In this document: positions 1 through 9,197 of the stretch, in pieces | Layout: every line of letters begins with the position of its first letter | How positions within the stretch are numbered: the first letter of the stretch is position 1 | From: Deltaproteobacteria bacterium | GTDB taxonomy: Bacteria; Desulfobacterota; Binatia; UBA9968 | Assembly: GCA_016874755.1 (NCBI GenBank) | Contig: VGTH01000011.1 | Span: 59,492 to 123,491, forward strand | DNA: 64,000 nucleotides | Direction of reading: 5' to 3' | Notes under the pieces: model-generated | Database searches by the model: none | What the model was told of the DNA's origin: nothing | Seen by the model: the letters and a program-made list of their open reading frames with translations, nothing else | Program-made: the position numbers and the translations under genes

Positions 1-2
1 GG

Positions 3-404
3 GTGTTCGCGCTGACATGGATCGCCAAAGGCGTGCGCGTCATCGAGTACAAAGGCGAAAGGATTTCCCATGAAGCAGCCGATGAGCGCTACAGCGAGCT
101 ACACGCGAACTCGGCGCACACGATGCTTTTCACGGTCAATGATCAGACCGTCATCGACGCCACGCGCCGCGGCAACTCGGCGCGCTGGATCAATCACTCC
201 TGCGCGCCCAACTGTGAAATCATCGATGAGAAGGATCGGATTTTTATCCACGCGCTGCGTGTCATCGGACCCGGCGAAGAGCTGACCTACGACTACAACT
301 TGCAGATAGGCGAGCCGCACACCGAAAAGGCCCAACGCGAGCACGCCTGCTACTGCGGCGCTAAGAAGTGCCGCGGCACGATGTTGGGGGAGGAAGAAAA
401 TTAG
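3..404 (+). CDS. SET domain protein, 5' end outside window (partial)
   Basis: The C-terminal part of a SET-domain protein, a family of lysine methyltransferases that use S-adenosylmethionine. The frame is open at the left edge; the GTG at position 3 is inside the family homology (GVFAL...KGVRVIEYKGERI is the usual first SET strand), so the true start lies upstream of the window. Visible signatures are the pseudoknot motif RWINHSCAPN (near residues 60-70), the ELTYDYN motif, and a post-SET zinc site CYCGAKKCRG with three cysteines near the C-terminus. Bacterial SET proteins of this short type are widespread; their substrates are mostly unknown. The next gene starts about 50 bp downstream on the same strand. 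Confidence 0.85.
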   Translation: MFALTWIAKGVRVIEYKGERISHEAADERYSELHANSAHTMLFTVNDQTVIDATRRGNSARWINHSCAPNCEIIDEKDRIFIHALRVIGPGEELTYDYNLQIGEPHTEKAQREHACYCGAKKCRGTMLGEEEN

Positions 405-455
405 GCGGATTGGGAATTAACCGCAAAATGCGCGAAAGGCGCAAAAAAGGGATTC

Positions 456-1129
456 GTGAATTGCTTCGCAAGACCCGCGATATCTATTGTCTTGTTGCTT
501 CTATCCGCCGGGACGCTGTGTGCCCAATTCAGCGCTGAGCGTGACGCGACGCTGATTCGCGCCGCTGCCGCGGGCGACCTAACGACAGTGAACCGTCTGT
601 TGAAAGAGGGGGCGAGCGCCAAAGCCAAGGACGACCGCGGCCGGACCGCACTCAATGCCGCGGTCTATGAAAACCGCATCGAGGTCGTGCGCCGCCTGCT
701 CGCGGCGGACGCCGATGTGAACGAGGCCGATCTGGTGCCGAGGCGCCTTTGATGACCGCCTCGGTGCACGGATATGTGGAAATCGTCCGGTTGTTGCTGG
801 CCGCGGGGGCGGACGTGCGCGCTACCAACCAATACGGCGGCAATGCCCTCATACCGGCTTGCCACTACGGTCATGTGGAAGTTGTGCGTGAGCTGCTGAA
901 GACCAAGATCGACGTCAATCACGTCAACAATCTCGGTTGGACCGCGTTACTCGAAACCATCATTCTGAGCGACGGCGGCGCCAAGCATCAAGAAATCATG
1001 CGGCTGCTCCTCGCCCACAGCGCCAACGTAAACATCGCCGACCGCGAAGGCGTAACTCCGCTCGCGCACGCGCGCCGGCGCGGCTACAGCGAAATGGTCA
1101 AACTGCTAGAGCGCGCCGGCGCGAAGTGA
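456..1129 (+). pseudogene. Exported ankyrin-repeat protein, broken by a -1 frameshift
   Basis: Two consecutive open frames together make one ankyrin-repeat protein. The first (456-752, GTG start, AAGG upstream) has a signal peptide (hydrophobic ISIVLLLLSAGTLCA) and about two ankyrin repeats. It ends abruptly at ADLVPRRL. The second (749-1129) continues with PLMTASVHGYVEIVRLLLAAGADV and about three more repeats. Ankyrin homology runs without a gap across the junction near 735-750 if one missing base is restored, so a single-nucleotide deletion, real or from sequencing, is the simplest explanation. Ankyrin repeats bind proteins; the partner is unknown. The downstream hydrolase is convergent. 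Confidence 0.75.
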
Positions 1130-1144
1130 TGCAATGCGCGGCGG

Positions 1145-2092
1145 TCATTCGCTGGTAACAATCCTGTTCGACAGTGCGCCGATCTTCGACGACGACACCT
1201 CGACGACGTCGCCGACTTTGAGAAACAAATCCAACGGCCGTTTGCCGTCGGCGCCCCGGCGCGACTTGTCGGCGGCCGTGCCCGCGGAGGTGCCGCCGGC
1301 GATAACGTCGCCGGGGACGAAGGTGAAGTCCTGGGAGAGATACTCGATCACTTCGCCGAAGTCCCAGATCATTTCGCTGGTGCTGTAGCTCTGGCGCACC
1401 ACACCGTTGACGCGGGTTTCGACATCGACTTCTTGTTGGCCGGTTTCGCCGACGACGATGCACGGTCCCATCGATGCCGCGCCGTCGAAATTTTTCTGCA
1501 AGTTGTAACTCACCGCGCGATCCGTGCCGCCGCCGTCACGGATCGACCAGTCGTGGAATAGGGTTACGCCCCAGACGTATTCGTTGATCTTACTTGCCGG
1601 AATGTTTTTGCCGCGCTTGCCGATGACAATGGCCACTTCACCTTCGTAATCGAAATAGGTCACGCGCTTGGGAAACGGTATCGTGCCGCCCGGTCCGGCA
1701 ACTTCCGCCGGCACTTTCCAAAAGCCCCACTGGCCGGCTTTCTTCGCCTCCGTGGCAACTTCTTCGACGGTGATATCGGTTTTGCCCAGACGGTTGGCCC
1801 ACATGCCGAGCAGATGCTTGGCGTAGTTGCCGCCAACGCAGGCGATGCGCCGCTCGGGCCAGGGCGCGTGCAGCTGCACGCTGCTCAACGGCTGGACTGG
1901 GCCGCCCGCGCTCGGTGTTGTCGCGCGCTGATGGGCGATTATCTTCTGGGTTTCGTCCAGCGCCGCCTTGCCGGCTTCGATGAAGTTTAGCAAGCGCGCG
2001 GGTATCTGTGCCGACGCTCGGTTGAGATCGATCACAGTGTCGCCCACCAACGCACCCACTCGTTTATCAGGTCCAAATACAACGATTTTCAT
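1145..2092 (-). CDS. Fumarylacetoacetate hydrolase (FAH) family protein
   Basis: A 315-residue member of the FAH superfamily, which hydrolyses or decarboxylates C-C bonds in 2-keto acid-type intermediates of aromatic catabolism with a bound divalent metal. The catalytic core is clear: FDYEGEVAIVIGKRGKNIP supplies the E-x-E metal ligands, followed by EYVWGVTLFHDWSIRD and a C-terminal GDVIAGGTSAGTA segment equivalent to the family GTPSGVG loop. The N-terminal 70 residues match the small FAH N-terminal domain. ATG at 2092 has GGAG nine bases upstream. Substrate cannot be assigned; a second FAH homologue lies at 23644. Confidence 0.9.
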   Translation of the reverse strand: MKIVVFGPDKRVGALVGDTVIDLNRASAQIPARLLNFIEAGKAALDETQKIIAHQRATTPSAGGPVQPLSSVQLHAPWPERRIACVGGNYAKHLLGMWANRLGKTDITVEEVATEAKKAGQWGFWKVPAEVAGPGGTIPFPKRVTYFDYEGEVAIVIGKRGKNIPASKINEYVWGVTLFHDWSIRDGGGTDRAVSYNLQKNFDGAASMGPCIVVGETGQQEVDVETRVNGVVRQSYSTSEMIWDFGEVIEYLSQDFTFVPGDVIAGGTSAGTAADKSRRGADGKRPLDLFLKVGDVVEVSSSKIGALSNRIVTSE

Positions 2093-2398
2093 TGACTGTC
2101 TCCGAAAAGTTTTTGCTTGCGTTGGCGTAGCACTGGTATCGGCGTAACGTCAAGCGTCCAGAATTTCCCGCGCACCGGCAGCAGAGAAAAGAAATGGATG
2201 CTAACTCAGCGCCTGGGGCACTCTGGGGCGAGAAAAACGCGAGGGCTGCGTAAGCGACTTCATGTTGCAGAGGCTCTGACGCCGGAGGTTAAACTCTTGA
2301 CGCGAGACTCCAAGCGGCTTTGCGCGGCTTTCCGCCGCGTTGACAAGTTTATCAGGTATCGGATATTCAACATTAAGTTCACGAGGAGGGCTTCAACT
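2093..2398. other. Intergenic region between divergent FAH and bicupin genes
   Basis: About 300 bases separate the two divergently transcribed genes. An open frame extends through it in the phase of the bicupin gene from 2117, but the protein segment it would encode is arginine-rich, shows no family resemblance, and lies upstream of a good ribosome-binding site, so it is treated as non-coding leader. Both promoters must lie here; no convincing -35/-10 pair was identified by eye. Confidence 0.4.
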
Positions 2399-3562
2399 GT
2401 GGTCATGCTAGGCACTGATATGAAAGTCGCGGAGACCCCCAAAGACGGTCTCAAAGATTATCTCAAAACCGATCCCTACGCGGACTGGCTCAAGAGCGAA
2501 GGGGTGAGGGTTTACCAGGAATATTATTTCAAGAGCTTGGCGCAGGTCGAATTGGGGCCATGGGAGCGCAAGGGTGGCAGCGGTGCGGTCGTCCATATCG
2601 ACAACAACCACATGCCCAACGACTGCCATGTGGTCGAGATCAAGCCCGGCGGCAAGTCTGAACCTGAGCATCACATGTACGAGCAGACGATTTACGTCGT
2701 CTCGGGCCGCGGCGCGACGACCATCTGGCAGGACGATAAGAAGAAATCGAGCTTTGAATGGCAGGCGGGCAGCTTGTTCTCGATACCGCTTAATAGCTGG
2801 TATCAGAATTTTAACGGCAGCGGTCAGGAGCCGACCCGCTATATCGCGGTGACCAACGCGCCGCCGATGTTCCGCCTTTATCGCGACAACAAGTTTATTT
2901 TCAACTGCGATTACAAATTTACCGGCCGCTATGACAGCGAGGAAGATTATTTCAGCGGCAAGGGCAAGCTCTACACCCGCCGCGTCTGGGAGTCGAACTT
3001 CATCGCCAACGCGCCCGACATGGCGCTCTACGGCTGGAAAGAGCGCGGCGCCGGCGGCATCAACGCCATGTTGGAAATGTGCGACAACAACACCAAGAGC
3101 CACATTTCAGAGTTCCCCATCGGGACTTATAAAAAAGCGCACCGCCACGGCCCGGGCGCGCACTTGGTCCTGCTCAGCGGCACCGGCGGCTATTCACTGA
3201 TCTGGACCAAAGAAGACCGCTCCGACATGATCAAATGCGACTGGGCGCTAGGCTCCATGGTCACCGTCCCCAACGACAACTGCTACCACCAACATTTTAA
3301 CTCAGGCACGACCCGCGCCCGCTATCTGGCGCTGCGCCCCGGCGATATGGGCTTGTACAAAAAAGGCCGCGGCGGCGGCGGCGAGTATGCCGACCGAAGC
3401 ATCAAAGAGGGCGGCTGGCAGATCGAGTATGAGGATGAGGAACGCGAAATTCACAAGATCTTTGAAGGCGAGCTCAAACGCAACGGCGCGACGTGTAAGA
3501 TGAAAGCGTTTATCCCATGGTGCACGGGCGAGGTGGGGCCGACGAGCGAGCGGGATACGTAG
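2399..3562 (+). CDS. Bicupin-domain protein
   Basis: A 387-residue protein with two cupin barrels, metal-binding beta folds used by dioxygenases and small-molecule sensors. Cupin 1 (roughly residues 75-160) shows PGGKSEPEHHMYEQTIYVVSGRG, with His-His-Glu-type ligands; cupin 2 (roughly 230-320) shows FPIGTYKKAHRHGPGAHLVLLSG followed by NCYHQHFN, again with His ligands. The start is placed at GTG 2399 because GGAGG at 2385-2389 lies nine bases upstream; an in-frame ATG follows at 2405 and the longer frame from 2117 lacks a site. A strong terminator follows immediately, so it is probably monocistronic. The reaction is not known. Confidence 0.85.
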   Translation: MVMLGTDMKVAETPKDGLKDYLKTDPYADWLKSEGVRVYQEYYFKSLAQVELGPWERKGGSGAVVHIDNNHMPNDCHVVEIKPGGKSEPEHHMYEQTIYVVSGRGATTIWQDDKKKSSFEWQAGSLFSIPLNSWYQNFNGSGQEPTRYIAVTNAPPMFRLYRDNKFIFNCDYKFTGRYDSEEDYFSGKGKLYTRRVWESNFIANAPDMALYGWKERGAGGINAMLEMCDNNTKSHISEFPIGTYKKAHRHGPGAHLVLLSGTGGYSLIWTKEDRSDMIKCDWALGSMVTVPNDNCYHQHFNSGTTRARYLALRPGDMGLYKKGRGGGGEYADRSIKEGGWQIEYEDEEREIHKIFEGELKRNGATCKMKAFIPWCTGEVGPTSERDT

Positions 3563-3581
3563 ACGCGCAGTCTGAATGTAA

Positions 3582-3626
3582 ACAAAGCCCCGGCGCTGCA
3601 TACGTAGCGCCGGGGCTTTGTTTTTT
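3582..3626 (+). terminator. Rho-independent terminator of the bicupin gene
   Basis: A perfect 16-bp inverted repeat (ACAAAGCCCCGGCGCT at 3582-3597 and its complement at 3606-3621) encloses an 8-base loop and is followed by a run of T. It lies 20 bases after the bicupin stop codon. Confidence 0.92.
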
Positions 3627-4031
3627 CAGGACTGTCAATCCGAATTCTTCTCGCTCAAGCTCTGTTAAAATCGCGCAAACGATCGTTTGCCGAGGTTATC
3701 GCGGCGATGCCCAACGTTGGTAAGGATTCCGATTTTGAGCGCGTTGAGGATACCGACAACCGCGATGATGATCGTTGCATTTTATGGTTGCATTTTATGG
3801 GGTCAGACTTTTAAACATTGACAAATTGCCATCAGACTACTGAGACAGTAATTGCCCCGGATCCAGACGGCCATTGGCTGCACCGAACCTAATGTGATCG
3901 AGCTTGTTCACAATTCACATAAAAATGGTCCGGACTGGGTTTGATTCAGACATTCAAACGACGTCCGCGAATACCTTTGCACGATCGGGCAACCAGAAAT
4001 AGTCACCTGCTGGCGGCTTGCCTCAATGAGC
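3627..4031. other. Gene-poor stretch with a possible antitoxin remnant
   Basis: No intact gene is visible. In the plus strand, about 3665-3770 reads KRSFAEVIAAMPNVGKDSDFERVED without a start codon; this resembles the C-terminal, toxin-binding tail of VapB/AbrB-type antitoxins. It is followed by a direct repeat of TTGCATTTTATGG (about 3774-3798) and a TGGGGTCAGAC segment of the kind often found beside REP-associated transposases. The stretch looks like debris of a toxin-antitoxin or mobile element; this is inference. Confidence 0.3.
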
Positions 4032-5273
4032 TTAACACCAAAGGCTAGACACCGGCGCGGCAAACATGCGCTCGCCAAAAGGCACGAGATTCTCTCCGTC
4101 ATAGAGCACCACACCAAGCTTCAACTCTGCGCCGCAGAGTTCGGCTAATTTGCGTAGCCCCTTGAAATCAGTTGCGCTCACTGTGGCGCTGGCCTTGACC
4201 TCGATGCCGATGATTTCGCCGAGTTCATTTTCTATGACGATATCGACTTCGTTTTGGTCTTTGTCACGATAGTAATAAATTGCGTAAGCCTGGTCAGCCC
4301 ACGAAGAAAGTCTTAGGATCTCGCCGAACACGAAGGTCTCCAGAAGTACGCCGAAAAGAGAGCGGTCTTTTGCGACCCGTTCAGCGGTCGTAGCCAGCAA
4401 AGCGGCGAGCAGACCGGAATCGAGGAAATTGACCTTGGGCGTTTTGATCAAGCGCTTGATACGATTGCGAAACCACGGCTCAACGCGGCGTAACAGATAG
4501 AGTTGCTCCATAATGCCGAGATATTTTCTCGTGGTCTTGTCGTCGAGTCCCATCCGGCCGCCGATTTGGGTAAAGTTGGTCAGTTGAGTTGAGTGAAGGG
4601 CTATGGCGCGTAGCAGGCGTGGCGTTTGGTCGAGCTTTTCTACCTCGGCGATATCGCGCACGTCGCGTTGCAAAATCGAGTTTATGTACGCGCGCGCCCA
4701 GGCCCGGCGCCGGTTCGGGTCGGCACGGCCGAGCATCTCCGGGTAACCGCCGCTGAGGACGAGGTGTATCAGGTCGTGTCCAACCACAACCTCGGACGGC
4801 TTTGCCAAGTGTCCCGAAAACGCGCGTTCGATGAAGGGCGACTTCTTACCGCGGATCTCAGCGTGGGCAAGCGGCAAAAGAGTAAAGACTTCCATGCGCC
4901 CGGCAATACTCTCGGGCACCTGGCTCAACGTCAATAAATTAGACGACCCGGTGAGCAAAAATCGCCCTGGACGGCGATCGTTATCCACCGAGGTTTTGAT
5001 CGCCCTCAAGAGATTGGGCGCCCGCTGAACTTCATCGATGACGACGCGGTCGAGCGAGCGCACAAAACCGGCCGGATCGTTGCGCGCCGCATCAAGCACG
5101 GTGTCATCGTCTAAGGTCAGATAACCTCTTTCGCCGCCAACAAGCTGTCGAACCAAAGTTGTTTTACCGCACTGGCGCGGCCCATTGACCAGCACCACTG
5201 GAGTGTCTGCGAGTGCCGTGCGTACGCGCGCGGCAGAGAAACGTTGATAGAGAGTGCCAGCGATCTTGGCCAT
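4032..5273 (-). CDS. AAA ATPase with DUF4143 domain
   Basis: A 413-residue member of the large prokaryotic AAA_14/DUF4143 family. The N-terminal ATPase has a Walker A motif GPRQCGKT at residues 31-38, a Walker B-type VVIDEVQRAP with D80-E81, and sensor-1 FLLTGSSNLL. The C-terminal DUF4143 region contains the typical nuclease-like segment NEVDIVIENELGEIIGIEVKAS, a PD-(D/E)xK-like arrangement. These genes are scattered, mobile and of poorly known cellular role; some have been linked to toxin-antitoxin-like behaviour. The neighbouring PIN nuclease and NYN protein support an accessory islet. Confidence 0.88.
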   Translation of the reverse strand: MAKIAGTLYQRFSAARVRTALADTPVVLVNGPRQCGKTTLVRQLVGGERGYLTLDDDTVLDAARNDPAGFVRSLDRVVIDEVQRAPNLLRAIKTSVDNDRRPGRFLLTGSSNLLTLSQVPESIAGRMEVFTLLPLAHAEIRGKKSPFIERAFSGHLAKPSEVVVGHDLIHLVLSGGYPEMLGRADPNRRRAWARAYINSILQRDVRDIAEVEKLDQTPRLLRAIALHSTQLTNFTQIGGRMGLDDKTTRKYLGIMEQLYLLRRVEPWFRNRIKRLIKTPKVNFLDSGLLAALLATTAERVAKDRSLFGVLLETFVFGEILRLSSWADQAYAIYYYRDKDQNEVDIVIENELGEIIGIEVKASATVSATDFKGLRKLAELCGAELKLGVVLYDGENLVPFGERMFAAPVSSLWC

Positions 5274-5435
5274 GTCGGATTATTGTCTCGTCCAATCCGG
5301 ATTATAATGACGGCCCATCCGGAATACAATCTCGGCTAATCCGGGTAATGGAAAACGCCAGCGCGAAAACCTAAGCGCACTTGGCGGAGTTGACTAAGTC
5401 GACTGGGTTGATCAGCGAAGAAGTTACTGGGTTTC

Positions 5436-5951
5436 ATGCGCAAGATGCCGAAGCGGAGAGGGTCGGAAAACAAACGTCTCAGGCCGGGTGAAGGATCATC
5501 TTTACGGGCGGGTTTCCCGGCGCAGCTAGTGACTCTGCCCTCTCGTGTATTTTGCGACACCTCGTTCTTTTATGCGTGTTTCGACGTTGACGATGAAAAT
5601 CATGAACATGCGGAAGAACTGGCAGAAGAGTCGGCGCGTTGCGGGGTATCGTTCCTAACGACTTGGGACATTATTAGTGAGACCACAACGCTTTTGCGTT
5701 ATCGACTCGGCACTACGCATGCCGTCACTTTTCTAGACGAAATCAAGCCTACTTTGACGGTCATCAACTATGGCGACATCGCACGCGCGGAAGCTGAAGA
5801 GATTTTTCGCCGCCGGGGACGTCAGCGCCGGTTGTCGTTCTGCGATGCCGTTTCGTTTGTCATCGTGACGAGGTTGCTCGACGATATTCCCTGTTTCGCT
5901 TTCGATCGCGATTTCCCTACCTTGGGCCTAACAGTCATTGCCGGACGTTGA
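5436..5951 (+). CDS. PIN-domain ribonuclease-like protein
   Basis: A PIN-domain protein (VapC-like fold). The four acidic positions expected for metal-dependent RNA cleavage are present: D in VFCDTSFFYA (residue 41), E in IISETTTLLRYR, D in LSFCDAVSF and D in CFAFDRDF. The first 38 residues from the ATG at 5436 are basic and not family-like, so the real start may be the in-frame GTG at 5529, which would put the first aspartate at residue 10 as in most PIN proteins. No cognate antitoxin gene is adjacent, although a possible antitoxin remnant lies near 3.7 kb. Confidence 0.78.
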   Translation: MRKMPKRRGSENKRLRPGEGSSLRAGFPAQLVTLPSRVFCDTSFFYACFDVDDENHEHAEELAEESARCGVSFLTTWDIISETTTLLRYRLGTTHAVTFLDEIKPTLTVINYGDIARAEAEEIFRRRGRQRRLSFCDAVSFVIVTRLLDDIPCFAFDRDFPTLGLTVIAGR

Positions 5952-6049
5952 CGCGAAGATCTTGTCTGCAAGCCTTAGGGGAAATCTGCTGGGTAGTTGA
6001 CTGACTTGACTAACGTTCTCGAAATTCCTCTTGCCGCCCACCGCCCGCA

Positions 6050-7552
6050 TCAGCTGTCGTGCTTGCCGCCGGAGTCGGGGCGGGCGGGCTTGCGCGATCG
6101 GCTGGATGGACGGGGCGCGGGCTTCTTCGGCGCCGTCGTCTTTTGCTTGCTCCGAGCTACGCCCCCGACGCGGGCGCGCGGACGGCGCGGCTCGGCGCGG
6201 CCGAGGCGTTCCGCGGTTGTGTCGATGGGAATGGGGCCGATCGCGGCATCCTCGTCGTCGATGGCCTCTGGCTGTGGGTCGAGGCGATTGCCGGGCTCGA
6301 TCTGATCGACTTCCTCTAGTAGCTGGTCGCGCGCAGCGGCGTCCATCGATTCCATGCCCTCGTCGGACACCGCTTCGCGCGGAGCTTGTGGCGGGACAGC
6401 AGACCGATTCGCCGTCGTTTGTTGCAGGAGCGGTCCCTTCAAGACGCGCAGGCCGCCGCGGCGATCGCGTTCGAGCCGCAGGAGGCCCTCGCGCTGGCAG
6501 GCGCGCAACAGATCGATCAGGCCCTGGAAGCCGTAGCGGCGCTCGTCGAATCCTCCCTCGGCGGCGCGCAACAGCTGCTTGACGTTGCGCAGGTACATTG
6601 GCCAGCGTGCGGTCGTCGCGGCCGTTAGAATCTCCGCGACACGCCGGACACCGCCGGCTTGGTCGCCCGTTGGTGCCGCGGCTGTCTGCGCTACGACGGG
6701 CGCCTCGACGGCCTCTGCCTGGGGAGATGGTTGAATGTCGTCCCGCTTCTCCGGCGCAGCCGGCGGGTCCGCTGGCTGGTCACCTTCTTCGAACTGCTCG
6801 TTCAATTCGACCATTACGCTGCGGCCAGTGTTCTTCAATTGCACGAGTCCGGTCTTGGCTAGCTTTTCGACGAAGTCGAGGAACGAGGACGCGCCGAAGT
6901 TGCGTTCAGAGAAAGTCGAGTCGAGCTGGAGCAGGGTGCTCTTCAGGAGCCCGGTCTGGGGCGACACTTCGCGGTCGGAGAGGATCTTCAGCGCCCGGCG
7001 CACGATCGGGAACGCCTGCGCGATCGGGCTGGGGGCTGAAGGCGCCACCGGGCGCCCTCCCTTGAAGGCGGAGCGACGGCCACCTGTGAGGTTCTCGTAG
7101 GCGATGAACTCATGGCAGTTGCGCTGCAGGATAATGCTCGTGAAAGCGCGGCCGCCGACGACGAAGACCTTCTTGTCGTATTGCTTCAGCTTCTCGACCA
7201 ACGAGAGGAAGTCGCTGTCGCCGCCGACGATCACGTAGGCGTTGATGTGCGGGTGCGTGAAGGCCATTTCAAGAGCGTCGAGGGCGAGGTTGATGTCGGC
7301 GCCGTTCTTGTCACCGCCGGGCGTCAAGTTGCGCTGCACGAGCCGGATGGCGTGCTGCGTGAGATGGCGACTGTACTCCCCTGCGCGCGTCCAATCGGCA
7401 TAGGCGATCTTGGTGACCACCTCGCCACGCTCTTTCAAGGCGTCGAGGATGGCGCCGACGTCGAAACTCTCTCCGAGGGTCGATTTGACGCCGATCTCGA
7501 TGTTGTCGAAGTCGATGAAAACGGCGATATTGAGACGGTCTTGATTGGCCAA
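6050..7552 (-). CDS. NYN-domain nuclease with two OST-HTH/LOTUS-like domains
   Basis: A 500-residue protein. Residues 5-150 form a NYN (LabA/DUF88, PIN-like) nuclease domain: VFIDFDN supplies D14 and D16, GADINLALDA supplies D86, and GGDSDF supplies D112 and D114, the usual metal-binding acids. Two winged-helix segments follow (about 180-260 and 310-390), each predicted to be OST-HTH/LOTUS, a fold that binds RNA in eukaryotic MARF1 and Oskar. The last 100 residues are low-complexity, acidic then strongly Arg/Pro/Ser-rich, and probably disordered. The start is a TTG inside MANQDRLNIAVFID, well conserved in this family. An RNA-degrading or RNA-sensing role is likely but untested. Confidence 0.85.
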   Translation of the reverse strand: MANQDRLNIAVFIDFDNIEIGVKSTLGESFDVGAILDALKERGEVVTKIAYADWTRAGEYSRHLTQHAIRLVQRNLTPGGDKNGADINLALDALEMAFTHPHINAYVIVGGDSDFLSLVEKLKQYDKKVFVVGGRAFTSIILQRNCHEFIAYENLTGGRRSAFKGGRPVAPSAPSPIAQAFPIVRRALKILSDREVSPQTGLLKSTLLQLDSTFSERNFGASSFLDFVEKLAKTGLVQLKNTGRSVMVELNEQFEEGDQPADPPAAPEKRDDIQPSPQAEAVEAPVVAQTAAAPTGDQAGGVRRVAEILTAATTARWPMYLRNVKQLLRAAEGGFDERRYGFQGLIDLLRACQREGLLRLERDRRGGLRVLKGPLLQQTTANRSAVPPQAPREAVSDEGMESMDAAARDQLLEEVDQIEPGNRLDPQPEAIDDEDAAIGPIPIDTTAERLGRAEPRRPRARVGGVARSKQKTTAPKKPAPRPSSRSRKPARPDSGGKHDS

Positions 7553-7950
7553 CTGAAAACCTTTCGACTTTCTATCCTATGCCGAGAGGGCCGGCGCCTC
7601 GAAGGGCGGGAAGGAAAGGACTACGCTGCATCATCTCGGGTCCCTATGCATAAGAAATTAAGACTATTCTTGTTCCGGCACGTGCGCTTTGCAGGGTCAC
7701 TCTAGAACTAGCATAGCAGGCTTTGGTGGTTTGATTAAATCCGTGGCACACACGCCAATCTCCATCTATGCGCGCTTGGCCGAACCACATGCCGCCGTTG
7801 AACCGATCGGGCGTGCGGCTCGTGATATGATAAAAACCTTACGAGCGCGCAGAGGAAGTGGCGTGGCTGGCAGAGAAGGATGAGGAAACGAAAGCGATCT
7901 AGTTTCATTCGCTGCTGTTTCCGGAGCGAGAACGCGCCGGACTGCCTCAC
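7553..7950. other. Intergenic stretch with a short coding-like remnant
   Basis: No complete gene is supported. On the plus strand, 7840-7902 reads YERAEEVAWLAEKDEETKAI then a stop; it is acidic, coding-like and preceded at once by stop codons, so it may be the tail of a deleted gene. Nothing else was recognised. Confidence 0.3.
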
Positions 7951-9197
7951 TTACGGCGCGTGGGTCGGGTCCCAGCAGGTCCTCAGGTTTTCGTGGAAAC
8001 CGTCGAGTGTGCGCATGTCGCCGTCGGTGATTGCGAAGTCAAAGACGTTGGCGTTTTCGCTGATGCGTCTGGGATTGCCGGACTCGACCTGGCGTGGCGG
8101 AACAGGGACAGTCTCAGTTCGTTTCTGTTTTTGTGAAGACGATAAAGAAAATGTCGGATCGCCGTAGAGCATGTAGCTCGCCCAAACGATCGTCTCTTCG
8201 CCGTAGGTTGTGATTAGTTGTTCGCGGGCGCGGCGGATGGCTTCGCCGATCGGATAGCCATCGGCTAGAAACCCATAGAAGCTTTTTGAGAAGCAGGAAC
8301 CTGGCTCGTCCAGAATTTCCCAGAACGTTCCGATGTAGTGCTGTACGCCCGCTAGCAAATAAGCATTAGCCAAACCGAAGATTTGCTGCTCGTAACCCTC
8401 CTGAATCTGCCATTCGACTGTCTGACCGGTTTGGCAAGCATTGGAGAAAACCAGCGCCGGCATTGGCTGGAGCCCGCCCATCGTGGAGATTTCACTCGCC
8501 TTTAGCCGGCCGTCACTCAATAGCCAGCCGCTCTCGGACGGATTTTCTGCATGATAGTCCGCGTGCCCGGCATAGTGAACCACGTCATAGTCCCGAATAT
8601 TCTTTTTGACGTAAGCGATATCAACGGGGTGGATTTTCAGGCTGGCGCGAAACGTTTCCATCCTGCCATCGAGACAATCTCGTATCTCTCTACCTTCGCG
8701 GTACGATGCTTCGAGGTCGCCGCGGGGATCCGCGAGGATCAGAACTTTTAGCGGTGCTTTCAATTCACGGTGCGCTACTGAAGTCGGAGACTGCCGCGTT
8801 CGAACGATACGCCCCAAAGAAAAACGGCGGCAGAGAAACTGCCGGCCATCAAAGAGCAGCTCCCAGGGGATGTGAACGAGCTTGTCGTCGATGTGAAGAA
8901 TCAGATTCTGCGCCGCCGCTGAGTCCAGCGTCGCTCGCGCTTTCGGCGGCAGAAGCAGATCGAATAGCAGCTGTCCGGACTTGCGCAGGTCATCGAGAAT
9001 GTTGGCAGTGACGCGAGAACGCTTATTGGCGCGGTTTAGAAGAGTGATAATTTCGGCGCGGCACGAATCGACCTCGCTCCAATTGACCAGTATTTCCTCG
9101 TACTGGCGCAGCGTTCGCGCGCCGCCGTCGTCATTATCATGAACGCTGACTTTGACCGTGGAATCGTCCCGGCTTATGTCCAGGACGAGAGTCGCAT
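7951..9197 (-). CDS. CHAT-domain caspase-like protease
   Basis: A CHAT-domain protein (clan CD peptidase, related to caspases and separase). The catalytic histidine is in DVVHYAGHADYH and the cysteine in LVFSNACQTG. The only ordinary start in this frame is TTG at 8817, but the frame is open and clearly homologous upstream: HIPWELLFDGRQFLCRR is the conserved segment that precedes the protease core, and the region begins ATLVLDISRDD near 9190. An ATG at 9197 overlaps the stop of the preceding gene (TGATG) but is out of phase by one; adding one G after it would give MATLVLDISRD. The gene therefore seems to carry a start-proximal one-base deletion or a sequencing error. It is last in the HEAT/zinc-finger/CHAT operon. 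Confidence 0.8.

Noticed and set aside
2117..2398. N-terminal extension of the bicupin protein
   Set aside because: Arg-rich, no homology, and the GGAGG at 2385 supports a start at 2399.
3774..3798. Tandem TTGCATTTTATGG copies as a CRISPR or attachment site
   Set aside because: Only two adjacent units, no spacers and no integrase; treated as debris.
3908..4117. Small minus-strand frame
   Set aside because: No homology, and it overlaps the end of the DUF4143 gene in another frame.
5292..5345. Three AATCCGG-like units upstream of the DUF4143 and PIN genes
   Set aside because: Spacing is unequal and no symmetry or promoter overlap could be shown, so an operator is not supported.
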